Below, piece by piece: positions 17,651 to 25,329 of a stretch of 64,000 nucleotides of DNA (its first letter is position 1; the number at the start of each line of letters is the position of its first letter). The notes beneath the pieces were generated by a model that did no database searches, was not told the origin of the DNA, and was given only the letters and a program-made list of their open reading frames with translations. The stretch comes from Natrinema salsiterrestre. GTDB lineage: Archaea > Halobacteriota > Halobacteria > Halobacteriales > Natrialbaceae. The translations under genes and the position numbers were made by a program. Location of the stretch: NCBI RefSeq assembly GCF_029502005.1, contig NZ_JAMQOT010000002.1:682001-746000 (forward strand), given 5' to 3'.

Positions 17651-18226
17651 ATGGAGGACCCGCGTCCGGAACTGACGGCGACCGCCGACGAACGCGACGC
17701 GTCGCCGGATTTCGATTCACTGACTCCCCCTGACGAACTCGTCCGCGGTGAGCGGACGCGCGATGACTTCTTCGATGTCGTGCTCGGGCTGGACAGCCCG
17801 ACGACGGTCGCTGACGTCGCTGACCGCGCCGGTCACGGTGTGGATGCAGCGAGGGAGTACCTCGAGTGGTTCGAGCGAATGGGGATCGTCACGCGGGTCA
17901 CTGACTCGCCGGCGACGTACGAACGAAATCAGGAGTACCTGACCTGGCGTCGCGTCCAGCGGCTCCGGGACCAGTACACCACCGACGAACTGCTCACCTT
18001 CCTGTCCGCAGAGACGGAGCGCGACGACGCGTTTCGCGAGACGTTCGACGTGTCGTCCCCGACCGACGTCTCGATCGCAGCCCGCGCATCGGCGACCGAT
18101 CGCTCGGTCGAGGAAGTGTGGGAAGACGTGTCCGCCTGGCAAACGGCTCGCCGCCGGATCGTTCTCCTCGAGCGGGCGGTGACGACCGGATCCGGGACCG
18201 CCGCGGAGGAACGAAACGCTGTATGA
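17651..18226 (+). CDS. DUF7342 family HTH protein (antitoxin-like partner)
   Basis: The 191-residue haloarchaeal protein has a winged helix at about residues 45-90 (TTVADVADRAGHGVDAAREYLEWFERMGIVTRV), then YERNQEYLTWRRVQRLRDQY and a helical C-terminus with VEEVWEDVSAWQTARRRIVLLERA. This is the DUF7342 pattern as I remember it. Its stop overlaps the next start (ATGA), so the two are translationally coupled. Partner identity (TumE-like) and the operator palindromes before it suggest an autoregulating antitoxin. Confidence 0.85.
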   Translation: MEDPRPELTATADERDASPDFDSLTPPDELVRGERTRDDFFDVVLGLDSPTTVADVADRAGHGVDAAREYLEWFERMGIVTRVTDSPATYERNQEYLTWRRVQRLRDQYTTDELLTFLSAETERDDAFRETFDVSSPTDVSIAARASATDRSVEEVWEDVSAWQTARRRIVLLERAVTTGSGTAAEERNAV

Positions 18227-18675
18227 CCGATCGGAGCGACGGGACGGGGACACCCGACGACGACAGCAGTGGCGCACCGATCGATTTCGATCGCCTCGAT
18301 GCCATCGCGGACCGACTGTCGTCCGACGATCGCTTCGATCGCATCGACGCACAGCCCGCATTCGCACCGGATCGATTGGTGTGTGTTTACGATGCTGGGT
18401 TCTACCCGAATCGGGTTCACAGCGCCCGCCTGGAAATCGTCTGGTTCGAGAACGGCGACTTTTCGCTCCAGTACCACGAGGAGCACGACGAGGGCGCGTT
18501 CGACCATCGGTGGGATCGGCACCCGTCCGACCACAACGCCCGTGATCACGTGCATCCAGGTCCCAACGCGCCGACGCCGGGGACCGATACGTCACACCCA
18601 CCGGATTGGCGCGACGTCCTCTCGACGGTACTCACCGAAATCGAAACCCGGCAACGGGGGTTCTGGACCCCGTAG
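18223..18675 (+). CDS. TumE-like / DUF6516-type protein (toxin-like partner)
   Basis: The 150-residue protein has a core beta sheet LEIVWFENGDFSLQYHEEH near residues 70-88, then a conserved charged segment FDHRWDRHPSDHNARDHVHPGP near 91-112 (quoted in parts elsewhere), and a final helix WRDVLSTVLTEIETRQRGFW. The order of a dibasic/His-rich loop followed by a proline-rich turn and a C-terminal helix matches the TumE toxin-like family. It overlaps the upstream DUF7342 gene by four bases. Toxicity and RNase activity have not been shown; the call rests on pattern and operon layout. Confidence 0.75.
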   Translation: MTDRSDGTGTPDDDSSGAPIDFDRLDAIADRLSSDDRFDRIDAQPAFAPDRLVCVYDAGFYPNRVHSARLEIVWFENGDFSLQYHEEHDEGAFDHRWDRHPSDHNARDHVHPGPNAPTPGTDTSHPPDWRDVLSTVLTEIETRQRGFWTP

Positions 18676-18750
18676 CCAGTTCGCAAACATCCTCATAGAA
18701 CTCAGTGACGCAGCCGAACGAGCGGATGGCCCCCGCACACCCCCGATCCC

Positions 18751-18981
18751 TCAGTCGGCGTCGGTTCCCCTCCCCTCGAAAAGCGCCGCTGAGACCGGAC
18801 AGCCACAGGGCGTGGCCTTGTGCGTCAGCGGGCCGTAACTGACGATCAGCCCGACGGAGGTGTCACAGCGGAGACACCGAAGCGGCTCTCGGCCGGCGGG
18901 TGAGTTGCTGGCGGCGATCGAGTCGGTATCGACTGTCAGCTCGTCGAGTCCGGACGAGTCGTCGGCATCGTCCTCGCTCAT
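18751..18981 (-). CDS. Small CxxC protein, function unknown
   Basis: The 76-residue protein has a disordered acidic N-terminal half followed by CLRCDTSVGLIVSYGPL and CGCPV, giving four to five cysteines in a zinc-ribbon-like spacing (residues about 36, 39, 58, 60). Small proteins of this kind are frequent in haloarchaea and mostly uncharacterised. It faces the TumE-like gene tail to tail. I do not recognise the exact family. Confidence 0.6.
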   Translation of the reverse strand: MSEDDADDSSGLDELTVDTDSIAASNSPAGREPLRCLRCDTSVGLIVSYGPLTHKATPCGCPVSAALFEGRGTDAD

Positions 18982-19091
18982 CGGTCACTCCGGACGGCCC
19001 GCTGCCGTCGTGGTGGCCGCTCGAGCGCGGCCGATACTCGGATGCGATACTGTCGTCGTGCGAGACGTTTATGTCTCGGTGGGAGTAAGCG

Positions 19092-19215
19092 AAACATGGC
19101 TTTCGAATCCCTGGTGCGGGATTGGAAGCCAGTCTCGGGTGCTGCTACACCCGGGGCGTTTCCGTACGCCCCCGCTGGAGCTGACTTCCAGCGTAATATT
19201 CAGGATTGTCTGACT
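19092..19215 (+). ncRNA. Candidate structured RNA: four consecutive perfect hairpins
   Basis: Four stems follow one another: AATCCC/GGGATT (19106-19123), CGGGTG/CACCCG (19136-19153), GGGGCG/CGCCCC (19153-19172) and CGCTGGA/TCCAGCG (19173-19193). All are perfect and have 6-8-base loops. An outer alternative, TGGAAG/CTTCCA (19123-19128 with 19185-19190), could close the middle two into a multi-way junction. A TATA-like box lies about 25 bases upstream of the boundary given. No known RNA family is recognised. It might also be a relic of an IS200/IS605-type end or its guide-RNA scaffold. Confidence 0.45.
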
Positions 19216-19330
19216 TATACCTAATGAAAACTACGAGCTGAATATGGGTGCCGCTTCCAGAATCAGCGCTGGCGAGGGTGTTCGAACTGGAGAACGGTCT
19301 TCAAAAGAGACGAATGGAATGTTTTGCCAT

Positions 19331-19520
19331 CGTGGCAACACTGAATTGCCACGCCCTCCCCAACCGATTTCTACTCACGGCGGCTCTGCCGCCGTTCGTA
19401 TGGTTCGCGGAACCTTCGGTTCCGCGCTAACGCTCGGTCGCTTCTACTCCCTCGCTCATCCCTCGCGCAAATTTGTTCTGCGGTTCGCCATCGGCGAACC
19501 GCACCACAGCGCGCGCCACC
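19331..19520. repeat. Mosaic intergenic repeat, copy A
   Basis: Conserved blocks are shared with copy B 2.6 kb away: a CGTGGCAA/TTGCCACG hairpin leading into GCCACGCCCTCCCCAACC (19348 on), CTCATCCCTCGCGCA (19455-19469) and CAGCGCGCGCCACC (19507-19520). Between the blocks lie non-conserved perfect hairpins with three-base loops: CGGCGGC-TCT-GCCGCCG (19378-19394), GCGGAACC-TTC-GGTTCCGC (19407-19425) and a 10-bp stem with loop ATC (19480-19502). Conserved blocks plus interchangeable hairpins suggest a dispersed non-coding element. Confidence 0.75.
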
Positions 19521-19629
19521 GCGTCCGTGCGTTCGGTTTGGAGGAAGAGGGCCGAGAACCGGACGCCGAAGAGCACCGACCGACGGATAACCGGGCGCCT
19601 TTTTCCCCGTTCGGCGACTCGAGGGGGGT

Positions 19630-20265
19630 ATGGACCGTAGCGAACTCGCCCCCCTGATCGATCACACCGTCCTCGGCCCCGAGACGACGCCCGCCGACGT
19701 CCGACGCGTCCTGAATGCGGCCGCGGAGCACGGAATGAACGCCTGTATCCCGCCCTACGCGGTCGAGACGGCCGCCGAGCACGCGCCCGACGTGACGCTC
19801 GCGACGGTGATCGCCTTCCCGCACGGGCAGCAGGCCCCCGAGGTGAAGCGAAAGGAAGGCGTCGCGGCGTGGAAGGACGGCGCGGACGAACTCGACGTCG
19901 TCATCAACGTCGGTCGGCTGAAAGCCGGGGAGGACGACGCGGTCAGGGCCGAGCTGGCGGAACTGGTCGCCGCCGTGCCGATCCCCGTGAAGGTGATCAT
20001 CGAGACCGCGCTGCTGACCGACGCCGAGAAGCGGCGGGCCTGCGAGGCCGCCGAAGCGGCCGACGCGGCGATGGTCAAGACGTCGACCGGATTCGCCGAT
20101 GGCGGAGCCACCCTCGAGGACGTCGAGCTCATGAGCGAGTACCTCCCGGTCAAGGCCAGCGGCGGGGTCGGCAGCTACGACGAGGCGATCGCGATGCTCG
20201 AGGCCGGTGCCGAACGGATCGGTGCCTCGAGCGGGGTCGACATTCTCGAGGGCGCACCCGAATAA
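19630..20265 (+). CDS. deoC: Deoxyribose-phosphate aldolase
   Basis: A class I aldolase cleaving 2-deoxyribose 5-phosphate to glyceraldehyde 3-phosphate and acetaldehyde. In 211 residues the Schiff-base lysine is Lys150 (AMVKTSTGF), the second active-site lysine is Lys175 (PVKASGGV) and the acid is Asp89 (ELDVVINVG). The length fits the short archaeal form. It is transcribed away from the repeat-rich stretch. Together with the phosphorylase at 9.4 kb it would complete deoxynucleoside breakdown if a phosphopentomutase exists elsewhere. Confidence 0.96.
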   Translation: MDRSELAPLIDHTVLGPETTPADVRRVLNAAAEHGMNACIPPYAVETAAEHAPDVTLATVIAFPHGQQAPEVKRKEGVAAWKDGADELDVVINVGRLKAGEDDAVRAELAELVAAVPIPVKVIIETALLTDAEKRRACEAAEAADAAMVKTSTGFADGGATLEDVELMSEYLPVKASGGVGSYDEAIAMLEAGAERIGASSGVDILEGAPE

Positions 20266-20371
20266 CGGAGCCCGGCTACGGGCGGTGAACTGACCGGCCA
20301 CGGCGACGAGTCGCCGGCAGGGTCCGGCGAAGCCGAACAGTTTTGGTCGACCCGTCACCAACGGAGGGCAT

Positions 20372-21796
20372 ATGCTCGAGCGGGTCCGAGCGCGACTCCA
20401 CGCGCTCGCGAGACGGCTCCGGCGGCTGGAGCGGCGCGAACTCGATTCGTTCGGTCGGTGGCTCGAGCACACGGGGAACCTCCTCCACCTCTCGGTGCTG
20501 GTGATCGTCCCGCTGTTGATCGCCGCGGTGACGTGGGTGGCGAACGTGGCCGGGCCGATCTCGTTCCTGCTGTTCCCGCCGCTCGCGTCCGGGACGTACA
20601 CGCTCTTCGCCGATCCGGAGGGGAAGTACGCGACGCCGACGAAGTTCGTCGGCGGGATGACCGTCGGGGCGCTCTGTGGCTGGCTCGCGCTCGAGCTCAC
20701 GACCACAGCCGGGCTCGACGGCGGCGGCGTCAGCGCGTCCGGCGCCGCCCTCGGCATCTTCTTTACCGGCGCCTGCACCTGGGCGCTCGACCTCGAGGAG
20801 CCGACGGCGTTCTCGACCGCGCTGCTCGTGCTCGTCACCGGGAACGCGCAGTTCGCGTACGTCCTCGGGATCGTCGTCTCGAGTTCGTTCGTCGCGGCCG
20901 CCTTCGTCCTCTGGCGGGATCGCTTCTACGAACAGCGCGCTCGCTTCCTCTATCAGACGACCAGCGGCGACGATCACGTGCTCGTTCCGATGGGCGACGG
21001 CGGGGAGACGGTCGCCCGGTTCGCCGCCTCGATCGCCGGCGCGCACGACGCCGGGAAGGTGGTGCTCTTCGACGTCGTCGACGAGGACGCCGTCGGACGG
21101 GAAGACGGAGCCGACGAGGATAGCGGAGACGAAGCGACGACGCCGGCGGAACGCGCGGCCACCGACGTCGGTCGCCGCCTCGAGTCCCTCGCCGCGGATC
21201 TCGAGGCCGCCTACGACGTGCCCTGCGAGGTCGTCGTCGCGGCCGACGGCGGGGCCTCAGCCGGACTCGTGTTGCGGACTGCGCGGCAGGAAAACTGCGA
21301 TCTAATCGTCACGCCGTACGCCGAGCGGGAGAGCGGCGGTCTCTCGTCGTTCATCACGGGCCTGTTCGACAGCGAGATCGACGTCATCGCCTTTCGATCG
21401 AACGGAACGTCGCGACGCCGATGGCGGGACGGCCTCGTGGCGGTCCGGGGTGCCGGCGACACCGCGCGCGCGATGCTCGACTTCGCGATTCGGGTGGCCG
21501 ATTCCGACCGGACCATCAGCGTCTGTACGTGTATCGACAGCGAGTCGCGCCGCCGGGCGGCCGAGAGCACGCTGGCAGACCTCGTGGACGCCTTCTCGGG
21601 CCGATTCGAGACGCACGTGGTCACCGCGGCGGTCGAAGACTACCTCGCGCGGGTCGCACCGCGATACGACGTGGTCTTCGTCGGCTCGAGCACCGACCGG
21701 TCGGCCGCCTCGCGGTTCGTCTCCCCGCCGACGTTCCGGAAGCTGAGCGATCTCGAAGCGGACGTGGCGATCGTTCACCGCGGTCGCCGTCGCTAG
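20372..21796 (+). CDS. HPP-family membrane domain fused to UspA-like domains
   Basis: In the 474-residue protein, residues about 35-180 contain four to five membrane helices with the HPP-type motif LLFPPLASGTYTLFADPEGKYATPTKFVGG (given here in abbreviated sense), followed by two Usp-like cytosolic domains (about 200-345 and 350-470). The first contains DLIVTPYAE, the second VVFVGSSTDRSAASRF. HPP proteins have been linked to nitrite or anion transport in other organisms; the Usp domains suggest nucleotide or stress gating. It heads the potassium/stress block that follows. Confidence 0.88.
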   Translation: MLERVRARLHALARRLRRLERRELDSFGRWLEHTGNLLHLSVLVIVPLLIAAVTWVANVAGPISFLLFPPLASGTYTLFADPEGKYATPTKFVGGMTVGALCGWLALELTTTAGLDGGGVSASGAALGIFFTGACTWALDLEEPTAFSTALLVLVTGNAQFAYVLGIVVSSSFVAAAFVLWRDRFYEQRARFLYQTTSGDDHVLVPMGDGGETVARFAASIAGAHDAGKVVLFDVVDEDAVGREDGADEDSGDEATTPAERAATDVGRRLESLAADLEAAYDVPCEVVVAADGGASAGLVLRTARQENCDLIVTPYAERESGGLSSFITGLFDSEIDVIAFRSNGTSRRRWRDGLVAVRGAGDTARAMLDFAIRVADSDRTISVCTCIDSESRRRAAESTLADLVDAFSGRFETHVVTAAVEDYLARVAPRYDVVFVGSSTDRSAASRFVSPPTFRKLSDLEADVAIVHRGRRR

Positions 21797-21899
21797 CAGT
21801 GCTCGGTGATGAGAACGAATTCGGAAGTGAGCCGTCAACCCGGCTCGTACGTCGTCGAACCGGACGGAGAACGGGGGAGGAGAGAGCGACAGTTAAAGA

Positions 21900-21940
21900 T
21901 TGTACGCGTCATCCCACGGCTGAAGTCGTGGGCGTTCGCG
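21900..21940. repeat. IS200/IS605-type end hairpin, isolated relic
   Basis: CGTCATCCCACGGCTGAAGTCGTGGGCG folds into an 8-bp stem with a GAA-type loop and one G-U pair (21913-21920 with 21925-21932). It closely resembles the right-end hairpin of haloarchaeal IS200/IS605 elements (CCCACGGCTAAAGCCGTGGG, from memory). No tnpA or tnpB is present, so it is a solo end or relic. Repeat copy B starts 30 bases downstream. Confidence 0.5.
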
Positions 21941-21969
21941 CTGTATCTGTGTACCGAGTGTGTTGCTAG

Positions 21970-22097
21970 CGTGGCAACGGGGAATCGCCACGCCCTCCCC
22001 AACCGATTCGTTCGCGCCTCGCGGCGCTCACTCATCCCTCGCGCAGTATCGTTGGCCGCCCTCGTTCCCACTCGGACGGCCAACAGCGCGCGCCACC
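21970..22097. repeat. Mosaic intergenic repeat, copy B
   Basis: It carries the same three conserved blocks as copy A in the same order: CGTGGC...GCCACGCCCTCCCCAACC (21970-22008), CTCATCCCTCGCGCA (22031-22045) and CAGCGCGCGCCACC (22084-22097). The spacers differ completely. One contains TTGGCCG...CGGCCAA (22052-22083), a hairpin with a long loop. The first stem differs from copy A but remains paired (CGTGGC/GCCACG), consistent with selection or a mechanism that preserves folding. Confidence 0.75.
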
Positions 22098-22194
22098 ACA
22101 CGCCGGCTGCGTAAGCCGGAACGATACGTAGATCACTCAACGGAACGTCGCTGGTCGATCCGACTGAAATCGCGTTCGGCGCTCTCGCAACGTC

Positions 22195-23382
22195 TCACTC
22201 GCGCTCGAGAATCCGCTCGATCAGGCCGCTCTCGTCGCTGCCGAGCGCCGACCGGACGAGCAGGTGGCCCCCGAGCATGGAGGGGCTGATCACCGCGTCC
22301 GCGCCGGCTCGCTCGAGTTTCTTGACGTTCTCGCGGTCGGTCGCGCCGGCGACGATGCGCGTGGTCGGTGCGAGCTGGCGGGCGGTGAGGATCGCGAGCG
22401 CGTCTTCGGCGTCGTTGTTCGTCGCGACGAGGATCGCGACTGCTCGGTCGACCTTCGCGCGGTTGAGCGGCTCCTCGTCGCTGGGATCGCCCGTGACGAC
22501 TGGGACGTCTCGGTCGCCGAGCGTCGCTGCAGCCTCGCGATCGTTGGTGACGACGACGAACTCGCGGCCGCTGTCCGAGAGTTCGTCGACGATCGGTTCC
22601 GTCAGTTCGCCGTAGCCGAGCACGAGGATGTGCTGGTCGAGGAGTTCGATTTCTGAATCGTTCATCTTTCCGAGTGTTTTCGAGATTCGGTCCTGAATCG
22701 CCGGGCCCACGAGCGCCCCGATGGCGATACCGAAGCTGGCGACGCCGAGGACGAGCACGGACATGGTAAACAGCATCGCTTCGGTCGAGCCGGTGTTCGG
22801 CGTCACGTCGCCGTAGCCGACCGTGCTCGACGTGATCAGCGTGAAGTAGAAGGCGTCGAGGATGCTACTGATGCCGTCGAAGTCCTCGCGGAGCGCGTAG
22901 CCGCCGATGGTCCCGTAGACCTGCACGCCGACGAGCGCCGCGCCGGCCGCGATCTGCGTCGTCGACAGCGAGAGCGGTTTGGTAAACCGCTTGCGGGTGA
23001 GCAACAGGACCGGGATCGAGACGAGCGAGAGGACGACCAGCGGGAACGAGTACGGGCTCGACTGGAGGAGCCCCTGTGCCGCCGTCAGCGGGAGCAATAG
23101 CAGCGTCGCCCACCAGCCGGTCCGGAGGCCGCGGCGGAGCGCGAGCGCACTGCCGACCATCATGAACCCCGTGAGCGCGCCGGTGAACGCGGCGGCGCTC
23201 TGGACGGCATCGGGGACGAATTCCGCGAGCGGGCCGCCGACGGCGTTGGTCCCGATGTTGACGACCGCGGTCGCGACCGAGAGCAACGCGACGAGCAGGA
23301 CGAGCGCGATGGCCGCCCGCGTAGTGAGCACTCGTCGCCAGTTGTCCGGCAATCGCGCTCGAAGCGACCGGGCCTCGACCAT
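22195..23382 (-). CDS. Two-domain potassium channel with RCK/TrkA-N domain
   Basis: The 395-residue membrane protein has an N-terminal four-helix region (20-135), a pore helix and the potassium selectivity filter TVGYGD at 187-192, an inner helix (about 200-225), and a cytosolic Rossmann domain beginning HILVLGYGEL at 251 with GDPSDEEPLNRAKVDRA and ILVATNNDAEDALAI. The arrangement is that of a ligand-gated (MthK-like) channel with extra membrane helices. ATG 23382 begins MVEARSLRARL. It lies between repeat copy B and a UspA gene on the same strand. Confidence 0.95.
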   Translation of the reverse strand: MVEARSLRARLPDNWRRVLTTRAAIALVLLVALLSVATAVVNIGTNAVGGPLAEFVPDAVQSAAAFTGALTGFMMVGSALALRRGLRTGWWATLLLLPLTAAQGLLQSSPYSFPLVVLSLVSIPVLLLTRKRFTKPLSLSTTQIAAGAALVGVQVYGTIGGYALREDFDGISSILDAFYFTLITSSTVGYGDVTPNTGSTEAMLFTMSVLVLGVASFGIAIGALVGPAIQDRISKTLGKMNDSEIELLDQHILVLGYGELTEPIVDELSDSGREFVVVTNDREAAATLGDRDVPVVTGDPSDEEPLNRAKVDRAVAILVATNNDAEDALAILTARQLAPTTRIVAGATDRENVKKLERAGADAVISPSMLGGHLLVRSALGSDESGLIERILERE

Positions 23383-23501
23383 ACACACCGTGGGCAGTGG
23401 TGTTAGTTAAACGTCTCCGTCTCTCCCGGACGAGATATATCGATCCCGTTCGGCCCCGAAGCGATCGAAATCGGGGAACGAACAAGACTGTTCGGACCGG
23501 A

Positions 23502-23921
23502 TCAGCGAACCACGGTAACCGGCACGGGCGAGCGCTGGAACACGGTTTCCGCGACGTTGCCGACGAACAGTCGGTCGACCATGTCACCGCCGTGGCTCCC
23601 GATTACGATCGCGTCGTAGTCGTCGGCGTGGCCGACGATCGCCCGTGCGGGACGGCCGATTTCGACGACGGTGTCGATCTCGGCGTCGTAGTCGGCGGCG
23701 ATTTCGCGGGCGCGATCGAACACCTCCGCCGCGCGGTCCTCCGCGGCCCCCTCGATGTCGTCTTCGATGGCGAGACTCATCGCGTCCCCCATCATCACCG
23801 ACGGCTCGGCGACGACGGTGAGGACCGTCACCGCCGCATCCGGGTGATTCTCGAGCGCGTACGTGAGTGCGCGCTCGGACAGCACGGACCCGTCCATCGG
23901 AACGAGAACGCGATCGAGCAT
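23502..23921 (-). CDS. Single-domain UspA universal stress protein
   Basis: The 139-residue Usp domain begins MLDRVLVPMDGS, has YDAIVIGSHGGD near residue 107 and the nucleotide loop GNVAETVFQRSPVPVTVV at the end, so the G-2x-G-9x-G(S/T) site is near complete. ATG 23921 gives the canonical start; longer readings are basic. It is upstream of and co-directional with the potassium channel, and a stress-responsive partner role is likely. Confidence 0.93.
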   Translation of the reverse strand: MLDRVLVPMDGSVLSERALTYALENHPDAAVTVLTVVAEPSVMMGDAMSLAIEDDIEGAAEDRAAEVFDRAREIAADYDAEIDTVVEIGRPARAIVGHADDYDAIVIGSHGGDMVDRLFVGNVAETVFQRSPVPVTVVR

Positions 23922-24075
23922 GGTGACAGCCACCACGGGTGAACGAATAAACCCCTCCCGAGAAGGTGTGCACACGCTCGCGCTCGACCGTCGCCATCGG
24001 GTCGCCATCGGTTCGGTATTCCCGCGCAGTGACCCCGTCGGTGCTGATTTAACCGTTCCGAACAACTGACCGACA

Positions 24076-25329
24076 ATGCAATCGCTTCCCGTCGATCTGG
24101 TGGTCGAGGTGTTTCTGGGCCTCTACCTCGGGCTCCTGACCGGGATCGTTCCCGCGTTCGTCGCCGGCTCGCTGGGCTTTCTCGTTCGGTACTTCAGCGG
24201 CGTCACGCTACCCGGGTTCGGTGTCGTCGTCCTCGCGCTGTCGATCGCCAGCGTCCAGGGCGGGTTGCTCGGCCTCATCGAACCGACGATCGCCCAATCG
24301 CCGCGACTGCTGGTCGCCGTCCTCGTCGTCCTCATGCTCGCGCTCTACGCTCACAATCAGGGGGACAAGCTCGGCGCGGAACTCCCCCGTCGGCTCTCGC
24401 TGACGTCGCTCCGACAGCGGACCCTCTCGGCCGACGTCGTCGAACTCGTCGGCTCGGTCGGCCAGGTCACCGTCCGACCGACCGGCGAAATCCACGACAT
24501 GGAGGGCTATCCGCCACTCTCGCCGGATCTCCGGCGAACCCTCAAAGCCGGCTCGTGGCGGCTCCCGGCCGATATCCCGCTGTCCGAGCTCGAGTCCCGG
24601 CTCGAGGAACGGCTCCGGACGGATCACGATCTCGCCGACGTCGACGTCGAGATCGACGAGCAGGCACGGGCGACCGTCATCGCGGCACCGCCGTCGGGAA
24701 GCCTTTCGCGACGGGTCCCCCCGGGCCAGCGGGCCGTCTCGATCGCGACGCTCGTCCCGACGGGGCTCGCTCGAGGCGACGAGGTGAGCGTCCGGACCGG
24801 TGAGCGCTCGATCATCGGGACGGTACTGAGCGCCCGAACGGATATCGACGACGAACACGAGACGGCCGTCTCCGAGACGCCAGTTGACGACGTCGCGACC
24901 GACGGCGGAGAGGAAACCGAGCCGCCGCTTCCCGACGCGAAACCGAACGCGGCGACCGCCGGCGGGCCGGGACGCGTGACCGTCGCCGTCGCCCGCCGAG
25001 ACGTCAAGTCCGTCCTCGAGGCGGAGTCGCCGCGACTCGTCGTGCGCTCCCGCGGGACGAGCCGCGAGTTCGAGGCCTTCGCGCTGGTCAAGCGCAGCGG
25101 ATACGCGATCCGTCGGTTCACCGTCGGTTCGGCCGGGGCCGACGAGCCCGCGCCGGCGGACGAGGTGACGCTCCTCGCAGTGCGCCGACAGGGCAGCGAA
25201 ACGGGCGGTCGCCGCCACGGCTGGGTATTCGGCCCCGGTATCGAACGGCGACTCGAGTCCGGCGACGAGGCGTTCGTCGCGGGACCGGAGGACGCGACCG
25301 AGGCGTACGCGGAGGCGATGGCCCGATGA
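24076..25329 (+). CDS. Membrane protein with TrkA-C-like domains (first of a tandem pair)
   Basis: In the 417-residue protein three membrane helices (about 8-95) are followed by RCK_C-like soluble units. The segment VVELVGSVGQVTVRPTGEIHDMEGYPPL near 120-147 and the C-terminal region RDVKSVLEAESPRLVVRSRGTSREFEAFALVKR (given in sense only) are hallmarks of a haloarchaeal membrane-anchored TrkA-C family. It overlaps the next gene by four bases (ATGA). The neighbouring channel and Usp genes support a role in potassium handling, but no transport pore is evident in it. Confidence 0.8.
   Translation: MQSLPVDLVVEVFLGLYLGLLTGIVPAFVAGSLGFLVRYFSGVTLPGFGVVVLALSIASVQGGLLGLIEPTIAQSPRLLVAVLVVLMLALYAHNQGDKLGAELPRRLSLTSLRQRTLSADVVELVGSVGQVTVRPTGEIHDMEGYPPLSPDLRRTLKAGSWRLPADIPLSELESRLEERLRTDHDLADVDVEIDEQARATVIAAPPSGSLSRRVPPGQRAVSIATLVPTGLARGDEVSVRTGERSIIGTVLSARTDIDDEHETAVSETPVDDVATDGGEETEPPLPDAKPNAATAGGPGRVTVAVARRDVKSVLEAESPRLVVRSRGTSREFEAFALVKRSGYAIRRFTVGSAGADEPAPADEVTLLAVRRQGSETGGRRHGWVFGPGIERRLESGDEAFVAGPEDATEAYAEAMAR

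Larger units (their letters stand above)
18982..19629. other. Gene-free accessory stretch with structured RNA candidate and mosaic repeat
   Basis: No convincing protein gene lies here. The left half holds a promoter-like GTTTATG (about 19067-19073) and then the four-hairpin run; the right half holds repeat copy A. A short reading frame starting MAFESLVRDW (19096-19224) runs through the hairpins, but its codon use and composition are unlike neighbouring genes. The last 60 bases hold the deoC promoter region. Confidence 0.5.

Noticed and set aside
19096-19224. Short plus-strand frame MAFESLVRDW... as a protein gene
   Set aside because: It runs through four perfect hairpins, has atypical composition for a haloarchaeal protein and ends without conserved features; the structure explains the sequence better.
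19331-22097. CRISPR-like interpretation of the repeated blocks
   Set aside because: Only two copies 2.6 kb apart with genes between them, no regular spacing and no cas genes.
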